Source of the DNA: an uncultured Bacillaceae bacterium
Lineage (GTDB): Bacteria > Bacillota > Bacilli > Bacillales > Caldibacillaceae
DNA length: 5,519 bases
Direction: 5' to 3'
Assembly: GCA_937983015.1 (NCBI GenBank)
Contig: CALKAK010000157.1
Location: 1-5,519 of the forward strand
The notes beneath the pieces were generated by a model. It did not search any database. It was given only the letters and a program-made list of their open reading frames with translations, and was not told where the DNA came from. The translations under genes were made by a program, and so were the position numbers. Below, piece after piece: positions 1 through 4,878 of the stretch (the first letter of the stretch is position 1; every line of letters starts with the position of its first letter).

Positions 1-1
1 A

Positions 2-346
2 TTTTTCGTGAATAATTGGAGTCAGCCCGAAAAATGGGATCTGTTTGTCACAACATGGGATCATCGCTTGTTCCCGCATTATTATACTTTCCTCAACCCC
101 TGGGATGAACTCCCCGGAAAAACGAATGATCCGCAAATGGAAGGCCATTTATTGGATTTGGAATTCGTTCAGACGGAAGAAGAATTCATCGCAGTAATGG
201 AAAAGTTCCAGTTCGTATTTTGGGATGATCTTGCTGTCCTTCCTCTAGGTCACTATCATAGGGTTATCGGTGTCAACAAAACGCTCACCGATTATGAAAA
301 TTTCGCTGGTCCGGTTTTCTGGAATTTACGAAAAGTGGCTGAATAA
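2..346 (+). CDS. C-terminal part of a family 5 ABC transporter extracellular solute-binding protein (5' end outside window)
   Basis: This is the end of a substrate-capturing protein of a peptide/nickel/opine-type ABC importer, which would sit outside the membrane as a lipoprotein. The frame is open to the left edge: the GTG at 8 is preceded in frame by two Phe codons, so I read it as an internal Val and the gene as truncated by the window. About 114 residues are visible. The evidence is pattern recognition of the SBP_bac_5 C-terminus. It shows a WDLFVTTWDHR strand followed by a proline-rich FLNPWDELPG stretch, an acidic helix, a LAVLPLGHYH segment (family form 'VPVIKLGDF'), and the closing motif FAGPVFWNL, typical of DppA/OppA-like proteins. 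The gene ends at TAA 344-346 and is convergent with nadE. The substrate cannot be told. It differs clearly from the second receptor at 2554-4080, which lacks the FWN ending. Confidence 0.8.
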   Translation, partial: FFVNNWSQPEKWDLFVTTWDHRLFPHYYTFLNPWDELPGKTNDPQMEGHLLDLEFVQTEEEFIAVMEKFQFVFWDDLAVLPLGHYHRVIGVNKTLTDYENFAGPVFWNLRKVAE

Positions 347-352
347 TGAAAG

Positions 353-380
353 CCCCGGTTGTAGACCGGGGGATTTTATT
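353..380. terminator. Shared intrinsic terminator between convergent receptor gene and nadE
   Basis: A perfect 7-bp GC-rich stem, CCCCGGT (353-359) with ACCGGGG (365-371), closes a TGTAG loop and is followed on the + strand by GATTTTATTT. It starts 7 bases after the receptor stop codon. On the minus strand it lies just past the nadE stop (376-378) and is followed by the weaker tract CTTTCATTATT. It therefore probably ends both transcripts, and is better for the rightward one. Confidence 0.8.
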
Positions 381-1194
381 TCCACCAATCATCGAACATC
401 GTCGCTGGTGTATGGCGTTTGTGCATGGAACGGCGATAAATGGCTTCGATTTTTTTCGCGATATCGTCTGGAACTTCTTTTCCTTCTAAATAATCATCCA
501 GGGCTTCATAGCTGATCCCGAGTTCGTCTTCGTCCGCTTTTAACGGTGCTTCATCGAGGAGATCGGCCGTCGGAACCTTTAAATACAATTCTTCTCGGGC
601 GTTCAATGCCTTGAGCAAGGCCGCTCCTTGCCGTTTCGTAAGACCGGCGAGGGGTAAAAGATCCGAGCCCCCATCGCCGTATTTTGTATAATATCCGGTA
701 ACCGCTTCCGCCGCATGATCTGTGCCGATGACTAATAAATTTCGCATCCCGCCAAACGCGTACTGGACGATCATCCGCATCCGCGCTTTCACATTCCCTT
801 TCTGGTAATCGGAAAGGGGGCTACCGGCGACATTTTGATAGGAAAGAACGAGGGCATCGACAGAGGGTTTAATATCGAAAACATGGGTTTCATCAGGCTG
901 GATGAATTCAAGGGCCATTTGCGCATCGACTTCGTCTTTTTGCGTGCCATAGGGAAGACGAAGCGCGACAAAAATGGCGTCATGCCCTTCCTCCCGCAAT
1001 TCTTCAACGGCCATTTGTGCCAGTTTCCCCGCCAAAGTCGAATCCTGCCCGCCGCTTATTCCAAGGACGAATCCTTTCGCACCTGTTTTTAATAAATATT
1101 CTTTTAAAAAGTCAATCCGCTTTCTAATCTCTTTTTCCGGTTCGATTTCTGGCTGGACATGGAGCGCCTTCATAATTTCCTCTTGCATGTTCAT
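376..1194 (-). CDS. nadE: NH3-dependent NAD+ synthetase
   Basis: This cytoplasmic enzyme carries out the last step of NAD synthesis: ATP-dependent amidation of nicotinate adenine dinucleotide with ammonia, through an NAD-adenylate intermediate. The protein is 272 residues, the usual length of the short, ammonia-using Bacillus form, and has no glutaminase domain. The N-type ATP pyrophosphatase P-loop GISGGQDST is at residues 45-53. GNVKAR is at 133-138, GTDHAAEAVTG at 157-167 and KYGDGGSD at 171-178. The C-terminus is the characteristic FDDWWK. D51 and E163 match the Mg-binding positions known from B. subtilis NadE. The ATG at 1192-1194 is chosen because AAGGGGGA (1203-1210 on the minus strand) lies 8-9 bases upstream; a second ATG two codons in is less well placed. 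The gene looks intact and monocistronic, convergent with the receptor fragment, with no convincing sigma-A promoter visible upstream. Confidence 0.98.
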   Translation of the reverse strand: MNMQEEIMKALHVQPEIEPEKEIRKRIDFLKEYLLKTGAKGFVLGISGGQDSTLAGKLAQMAVEELREEGHDAIFVALRLPYGTQKDEVDAQMALEFIQPDETHVFDIKPSVDALVLSYQNVAGSPLSDYQKGNVKARMRMIVQYAFGGMRNLLVIGTDHAAEAVTGYYTKYGDGGSDLLPLAGLTKRQGAALLKALNAREELYLKVPTADLLDEAPLKADEDELGISYEALDDYLEGKEVPDDIAKKIEAIYRRSMHKRHTPATMFDDWWK

Positions 1195-1451
1195 ATGATA
1201 GTTCCCCCTTAAAAAACTAAAATGACGTTATTTCTTCTGATTTTCTAGTTAGCAATAGTTTGCTCGAAAACCGTATGCTATACTAATACTCGAAATCAAA
1301 GGCTTTTCGAGTTTCGTCACGATCATCCTACTTTATTGTAGCTTATTTTCCCCGCTTACAGGAAAATTTTACATAGGATATTCTTTAACAAAAATCCGCA
1401 TTGACGGGGGTTATACAGGAATGTAATACATTTTGGAAGGATAAGAAAAAA
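1195..1451. other. Intergenic region upstream of nadE
   Basis: About 250 bases lie between the nadE start and the terminator of the leftward pseudogene, with no credible reading frame on either strand. It contains the nadE ribosome binding site (1203-1210), three CTCGAAA motifs (1263-1312, listed separately), and a weak hairpin ATTTTCC 1345-1351 with GGAAAAT 1361-1367. Possible minus-strand -10 boxes are TATAAC (1410-1415) and TACAAT (1335-1340), but neither has a good -35 at 16-18 bases, so the nadE promoter is not assigned. Confidence 0.5.
1263..1312. promoter_or_regulatory. Cluster of three CTCGAAA motifs upstream of nadE (candidate operator)
   Basis: CTCGAAAA occurs at 1263-1270, CTCGAAA again at 1289-1295, and its complement TTTTCGAG at 1304-1311. 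The last two form an inverted repeat with perfect 8-base arms (ACTCGAAA 1288-1295, TTTCGAGT 1305-1312) around a 9-base centre. The cluster lies 70-120 bases upstream of the nadE start. It could be a repressor or activator site, or simply a weak hairpin in the leader. I do not recognise the motif as the site of a known regulator. Confidence 0.35.
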
Positions 1452-1485
1452 GCGGAAGGAGTATCGGACTCTTTCCGCATTTTTC
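1446..1485 (-). terminator. Strong intrinsic terminator of the leftward kinase pseudogene, probably bidirectional
   Basis: An 11-bp stem, 1452-1462 paired with 1468-1478 and containing one G-T wobble, closes the loop ATCGG. On the minus strand it is followed by TTTTTTCTTAT, a textbook U-tract. The + strand side carries ATTTTTCATTTT, so it could also stop rightward transcripts. It lies about 36 bases past the ancestral stop of the pseudogene (1514) and 20 bases past the current frame's stop (1498). Confidence 0.88.
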
Positions 1486-1513
1486 ATTTTAAAAGACTTA
1501 TTTCGCTACATTA

Positions 1514-2115
1514 CTAGTTGCTTGAGGAATAGCTCCAGCTCCAGGGACTGGAAGTAACACCCCAACCCCAGGATGGACTACTTGACGTATAACCCAACAA
1601 CCGAAAGAACTGCTCGATGAGGTCCAGAACCATTTAGTACGATACGAGCGCTGTTCTTCTCCATAAAGATATTTTCCAACATCGACGATATACAATTTTC
1701 CGCTGTGATCGAGTATCCTATTGTTCAAGTGCACATCTTGTGGAACGAGACCGCGAGAACGGGTTTCCGTGAAAATTCTCTCTAGGTGATGATCGTAATC
1801 TTTTAATAGAAGATTGTTGCGGCCATCGATTTCAAAAAGAGTTTTTCCTCTAGTAAAATCCATAACCATGTATCGTTCAGGCTCGAAGTGGTAGAGTTCG
1901 GGGTACCCTTTCGATTCCATTTAACTGCCGTAATAAAAACGGATCGTTCTTGTGTTTTGCATTTTGCTTAAAGATCTTTATCGCAATCACATCCTCATAT
2001 GCGTAAACACCGCCGCTTTTTCCCAAGTTGATGTACCGAATTTTCGGATGTTCGAGCCCTAGGCGACAAAATTGATCGATCGCCGTTGTAATATCCGTAT
2101 CGATTATCGATTCAT
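1514..2115 (-). pseudogene. Frameshifted small serine/threonine protein kinase (RIO/YrzF-like)
   Basis: The remains of a roughly 200-residue protein kinase-like protein are spread over all three minus-strand frames. The start is ATG 2113-2115 with GAGG 8 bases upstream, but that frame stops after three codons. The next frame gives the glycine loop GKSGGVY and AIKIF, whose Lys codon at 1976-1978 would be the beta-3 lysine. Near 1905-1918 the reading moves to a frame with YMVMDFTRGKTL (hinge), QDVHLNN (catalytic Asp codon 1735-1737) and IVDVGKY (DFG-like, Asp codon 1681-1683). Near 1633-1635 a third shift restores VLDLIEQFFRLLGY and a Ser/Trp-rich tail ending at TAG 1514-1516. The longest intact frame (1498-1920) covers only the C-lobe with an altered tail. 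The breaks look like one lost base, one gained base and one lost A in an A-run. The family is inferred from motifs. Either the gene is dead or the sequence has indel errors here. Confidence 0.75.
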
Positions 2116-2167
2116 GATGTTTACCTCGACAATTGGAATGTACTATTCATATCAGAAAATACTTGCG

Positions 2168-2221
2168 AATTCTCGTATTTTTTGTAAATTTTGTATTTAG
2201 ATATGAAAAAATACAAGAATT
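2168..2221. repeat. 16-base inverted repeat, AT-rich
   Basis: AATTCTCGTATTTTTT (2168-2183) faces AAAAAATACAAGAATT (2206-2221) across 22 bases. The arms differ at one position (C against A), which becomes a G-U pair if transcribed leftward, so the minus-strand RNA could pair along all 16 positions. It overlaps the stop codon of the doubtful frame 2220-2456 and lies about 50 bases upstream of the kinase pseudogene start. It could be an AT-rich hairpin, a regulator site or the remnant of a small mobile element. No target-site duplication is evident. Confidence 0.6.
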
Positions 2222-2456
2222 ATAAAATGAAATCTTTTTCGGACAAACACAGGAAAAAATTATGAGTCTTTAATAGAGAAAAGGTTTCATTAGCGCTAGA
2301 AATATATTTTATGTTATAGTATTGTTGACTATTTGCTGAGTCCCGATATTTACCGGAATGGAAAATCTTTGGTGTGATTGTCTGTAGGACTTCTCCTGGA
2401 TCCGCATTTCTCATGCGTTTTAAAAATTCCAGTCCATCTCTTGCCGAGTTTTGCAA
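2220..2456 (-). CDS. Doubtful 78-codon reading frame, possibly a gene remnant
   Basis: A TTG start with AAAGGA about 5 bases upstream opens a 78-residue frame (begins MQNSARDGLEF, ends EKDFIL). I recognise no family. The first half (DGLEFLKRMRNADPGEVLQ) reads like real protein, and the second half is low-complexity AT-driven sequence. A different minus-strand frame directly upstream (about 2458-2530) also reads protein-like (AELPDPLPRFEIINDRFGF) and runs into this one, as if one older gene had been frameshifted and then cut short by the receptor gene. It is more likely debris than a working gene. Confidence 0.2.
   Translation of the reverse strand: MQNSARDGLEFLKRMRNADPGEVLQTITPKIFHSGKYRDSANSQQYYNIKYISSANETFSLLKTHNFFLCLSEKDFIL
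2325..2352 (+). promoter_or_regulatory. Candidate sigma-A promoter for the solute-binding protein gene
   Basis: TTGACT (2325-2330) and TATTTA (2347-2352) are separated by 16 bases. The -35 matches consensus at 5 of 6 positions; the -10 is weaker. An 8-base palindrome TAGCGCTA (2291-2298) lies 26 bases upstream of the -35. The promoter would give a leader of about 195 bases before the start at 2554. No better pair was found closer to the gene. Confidence 0.4.
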
Positions 2457-2553
2457 GAGAATCCTTTATAAAACCAAAACGATCATTAATTATTTCGAAA
2501 CGAGGTAAAGGATCCGGGAGTTCAGCCAAAATTTTGAAATGGGAGTTCGTGCG

Positions 2554-4080
2554 ATGAAAAGGTTACGGATATTTTTCATTTCTCTACTTGCCGTTGTTTT
2601 ATTGGCTGGGTGTGGCGGTGATTCTTCACAAGGAGACGGTAAGCAAACGGAAGAGATCACACGGGAAGATAAGACCGTCTTAAAGATGGCCCTGGGTGTG
2701 GACCCTGATGGTCTCGATCCTCACCGTACGGCAGCTGCGGCTACATTCCAGATTACCAATAATATTTACGATACATTGATTCGCACTACACCGGAAGGCG
2801 AATTGAAGCCTGCTCTTGCCGAAAGCTGGGAACTTTCCGAAGATGGCTTGGCGATCACGTTCAAATTACGCGAGGGCGTCAAATTCCACAATGGCCGTCC
2901 GGTAACAGCGGAGGATGTGAAATTTTCCTTCGAGCGGTTGAAGGATGAGGAAAGCCCGCGGTCTGACGTGTACGCCAATATCGTCGATATTCGGGTGATC
3001 GATGAACGGACGGTTGAATTCGTGACCGATCAACTCGATGTCGCTCTGGAAACCTTGTTTGTTTATCCGTGGACGGCGATCGTTCCGAAAGAGGCGGTCG
3101 ATGAATTGCGGGATAAGCCGGTGGGTTCCGGTCCCTACAGGTTAGAAGAATGGATTCCCCAGCAACATATCATCCTGAAGAAAAATGAAGATTACTATGA
3201 TCCCGCCAATATCGAAACGATTGAATTCATCGTGATGCCGGATGCGACATCACAAATCTCCGCCTTGCAGAGTGGTCAGATCGATATGATCTTGATCACA
3301 GGCGATCAAGCCGGACCGATCATCGGTAACGAGGACTTGAAGATCGTTGAAGTCCAGTACAATGCGATTCAATTGATGGCGATGAACAATAAACACGAGG
3401 CGTTGAGCGATGTCCGCGTACGACAAGCGATTAACCATGCTGTGGATAAGGATGCCGTGATCGAAACGGTCTGGTTTGGTTACGGTAAAAAAATTGGTTC
3501 ACACTATCCGCCGATCTTAAAAGGATATGTTGACACGACGGATGTGATCTCGTACGATCCGGAAAAAGCCAGACAATTGCTAGAGGAAGCTGGATACAGT
3601 GACGGCCTGACATTGGATATGTATCTACCGAGTGCCTATCCTATGTATGTCAGTGCGGGTCAGGTGATCGCCGATCAGTTACGGGAAGTAGGAATCACCG
3701 CCAATATTCACACTGTTGAATGGGGCGTATGGCTCAGCGATATTTACACGAATCGCCAGTACGATTTAACCGTCGTCGGTCATACAGGAAGGCTCGATCC
3801 ATTCGCATTACTTGCCCGTTATCAATCGGATAGCGGTGAAAACTATATGAACTATTCCAATGAACGGGTCGACGAGATTCTCACCACCGTCCAGCAAGAA
3901 CGGGATGAAGAAAAACGAATGGCACTTTATGCGGAGATTCAAAATATCCTGGCCGAGGAAGTGCCGGCCCTTTACATTCAATCGCCAATCGCCATCGTCG
4001 TTTCCGCTAAAGATGTGGCCGGATTCGAGTCATATCCAATCGATATATATGAAATGAAAGATGTTTATTTCGAAGAATGA
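2554..4080 (+). CDS. ABC transporter substrate-binding lipoprotein, family 5 (OppA/DppA/NikA class)
   Basis: This is the extracellular receptor of a peptide/nickel/opine-type importer, anchored by lipid to the outer face of the membrane. I start it at ATG 2554 because GGGAG (2541-2545) lies 8 bases upstream. The in-frame ATG at 2539 has no such site and would place MGVRA before a classical signal. The protein is then 508 residues, normal for the family. Residues 1-19 form a lipoprotein signal (KR, hydrophobic core, lipobox LAGC) with Cys20 as the lipidated residue, followed by a flexible Gly/Ser/Asp linker to about 38. The SBP_bac_5 domain covers about 80-430 and includes the signature PALAESWELSEDGLAITFKL (86-105), then REGVKFHNGRPVTAEDVKFS, GSGPYRLEEW (191-200) and VRQAINHAVDKDAV (289-302). 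The C-terminus DIYEMKDVYFEE differs from the FWN type at the left edge. It is transcribed alone, with a terminator following. The substrate cannot be predicted. Confidence 0.95.
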   Translation: MKRLRIFFISLLAVVLLAGCGGDSSQGDGKQTEEITREDKTVLKMALGVDPDGLDPHRTAAAATFQITNNIYDTLIRTTPEGELKPALAESWELSEDGLAITFKLREGVKFHNGRPVTAEDVKFSFERLKDEESPRSDVYANIVDIRVIDERTVEFVTDQLDVALETLFVYPWTAIVPKEAVDELRDKPVGSGPYRLEEWIPQQHIILKKNEDYYDPANIETIEFIVMPDATSQISALQSGQIDMILITGDQAGPIIGNEDLKIVEVQYNAIQLMAMNNKHEALSDVRVRQAINHAVDKDAVIETVWFGYGKKIGSHYPPILKGYVDTTDVISYDPEKARQLLEEAGYSDGLTLDMYLPSAYPMYVSAGQVIADQLREVGITANIHTVEWGVWLSDIYTNRQYDLTVVGHTGRLDPFALLARYQSDSGENYMNYSNERVDEILTTVQQERDEEKRMALYAEIQNILAEEVPALYIQSPIAIVVSAKDVAGFESYPIDIYEMKDVYFEE

Positions 4081-4123
4081 ATACGCGGATGCTCTCCACC
4101 GGATTCGATTCCTGTGATAAAAG

Positions 4124-4168
4124 ACCGTGCGTTCGTCCGAAAAGACGGAGGTACGGTTCTCTTTTTTA
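4124..4168 (+). terminator. Strong intrinsic terminator after the solute-binding protein gene
   Basis: A long imperfect hairpin pairs ACCGTGC (4124-4130) with GTACGGT (4151-4157). After one G-G mismatch, TTCGTC (4132-4137) pairs with GACGGA (4144-4149) around the loop CGAAAA. It is followed directly by TCTCTTTTTT. It lies 44 bases after the receptor stop codon and should uncouple that gene from the downstream permease. Confidence 0.9.
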
Positions 4169-4210
4169 AATCAGTGTTGTGTGTTTAAAAGTCCTTTTTT
4201 AAAAGATGGG

Positions 4211-4281
4211 CTTTCTAGAAAGGAAGTACTATTTGCTTCCGCCCTTCCTGTGAGAAAAGATTCGATGGAATTCACGTGAAT
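4211..4281. repeat. Two perfect 12-base palindromes upstream of a strong promoter
   Basis: CTTTCTAGAAAG (4211-4222) and ATTCACGTGAAT (4270-4281) are each perfectly self-complementary, with centres 59 bases apart. The first sits inside a possible nested pairing of GGGC 4208-4211 with GCCC 4241-4244 and GGAAG 4222-4226 with CTTCC 4236-4240. The second ends 57 bases before the -35 box at 4339. They are possible protein-binding sites, but the two palindromes do not share a sequence, so a common regulator is not implied. Confidence 0.3.
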
Positions 4282-4338
4282 GAAAGTACGGAAACAAACG
4301 CTATGAAATGTTTTAAAGACTTTTTGTCCCCGGGAAAA

Positions 4339-4367
4339 TAGACAAATTTTTCCAAGCCCTCTATAAT
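4339..4367 (+). promoter_or_regulatory. Strong sigma-A promoter candidate
   Basis: TAGACA (4339-4344) and a perfect TATAAT (4362-4367) are separated by exactly 17 bases, the best match to the sigma-A consensus in the window. Transcription would start near 4374 and run rightward, giving a leader of about 500 bases before the permease start at 4879 unless it serves a small RNA or a lost gene. Confidence 0.65.
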
Positions 4368-4403
4368 TGATTTGTTAGAAAAAGACTACGTTGGTAAAAA
4401 ATA

Positions 4404-4431
4404 TTGACTTCGTTTTTTTTTTGAATATCAT
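4404..4431 (+). promoter_or_regulatory. Sigma-A promoter candidate with a ten-T tract in its spacer
   Basis: TTGACT (4404-4409) and TATCAT (4426-4431) each match consensus at 5 of 6 positions, with a 16-base spacer. Ten of those spacer bases are an unbroken T run (4413-4422). Loss or gain of a T would change the spacer length, so promoter strength could vary by slippage. It lies just downstream of the promoter at 4339-4367. Confidence 0.5.
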
Positions 4432-4793
4432 GCTGAGTTTTATCTCCACAAGATAAAAATGACCAGAGTTAACGGGAGGTTTCTTTTAATATCAGTCCTG
4501 AATTGGTACCGAGCTCTTTGACCGGCATGTTATGATCGTGAACGAAAACTAGAGTTTTCAATCCGACGCATTTATTCAATCCCGATCGTACGTATGTAAG
4601 ATCCTGCAATTATCCACCTGGTCGATATATTTTTGATAAAGTATATAGTAGTGAAGGTAGAATAACAGGGATTGGCGCAAGAATAATTTTTAATAGAGTA
4701 GGCTGTTGCGCTCGCCCGTTACCTGAAAAAATGGTGCGGGGAATGGACCATTTCTCCATATGAGGATTCGATATTGTTTGAAATTTCTTTTTC

Positions 4794-4822
4794 TTGAACG
4801 AGCTGGAAAATATCGATATAAC
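4794..4822 (+). promoter_or_regulatory. Probable proximal promoter of the permease gene
   Basis: TTGAAC (4794-4799) and TATAAC (4817-4822) have a 17-base spacer. Transcription would begin near 4829, about 50 bases before the permease ATG, a normal leader length. The -10 matches at 5 of 6 positions and the -35 at 4 of 6. Confidence 0.5.
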
Positions 4823-4878
4823 AAAGGAAGAGTATCTTTTCTCACATAGAATATCGACAGTAGAATAGAAGGGTTAAT

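Larger units (their letters stand above)
2116..2538. other. Degenerate AT-rich intergenic region with gene-like debris
   Basis: These 420 bases separate the leftward pseudogene from the rightward receptor gene. They hold the long inverted repeat at 2168-2221, a candidate + strand promoter at 2325-2352, a short hairpin CGCAT 2403-2407 with ATGCG 2413-2417 followed by TTTT, and a doubtful leftward frame at 2220-2456 (separate entry). The octamer GGGAGTTC occurs twice just before the receptor start (2516-2523, 2541-2548); only the second copy is positioned as a ribosome binding site. No RNA gene is recognised. Confidence 0.45.
4171..4878. other. About 700 bases without a recognisable gene between receptor and permease genes
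   Basis: No frame on either strand shows convincing coding character; the best is a 49-codon leftward frame at 4610-4759 without a ribosome binding site. The stretch holds two perfect 12-base palindromes (4211-4222, 4270-4281), promoter candidates at 4339-4367, 4404-4431 and 4794-4822, an orphan ribosome binding site GGGAGG (4474-4479) with no start codon behind it, and a short AT hairpin GAAAAC 4544-4549 with GTTTTC 4554-4559. I see no T-box, riboswitch or tRNA. It may be a long regulatory leader or the worn-out remains of a lost gene. Confidence 0.5.

Noticed and set aside
8..346. GTG at 8 as a true start of a 112-residue protein
   Set aside because: The frame is open to the left edge, no ribosome binding site can be assessed, and the sequence is the C-terminus of a family usually about 500-600 residues long, so this is a truncated gene.
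270..515. 81-codon rightward frame spanning the receptor end, terminator and nadE
   Set aside because: It runs through a terminator and overlaps two real genes out of frame or antisense.
1401..1490. Rightward TTGACG with TAATAC 17 bases later, then a hairpin with T-tract, as a tiny RNA gene
   Set aside because: The -10 match is poor and the product would be only about 45 bases, almost entirely terminator; the hairpin is explained by the leftward pseudogene.
2145..2159. CodY-like box (ATCAGAAAATA)
   Set aside because: About 5 of 15 positions disagree with the CodY consensus and it sits before the pseudogene rather than a transporter promoter.
2539..2553. Upstream ATG adding MGVRA to the solute-binding lipoprotein
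   Set aside because: The GGGAG site overlaps this ATG and is positioned for the ATG at 2554; starting at 2554 gives a classical short lipoprotein signal.
4505..4516. GGTACCGAGCTC, adjacent KpnI and SacI sites as in cloning-vector polylinkers
   Set aside because: The match is only 12 bases and the flanks do not continue into any polylinker sequence I know, so vector contamination is not supported. A vector screen of 4450-4600 would settle it.
4501..4530. GGTACCG as part of a degenerate T-box leader
   Set aside because: The conserved T-box core (GGTGGNACCGCG), specifier stem and following terminator/antiterminator are not present.
4610..4759. 49-codon leftward frame starting MEKWSIPRTIF
   Set aside because: No ribosome binding site precedes it, no family is recognised, and it lies among rightward promoters; probably chance.
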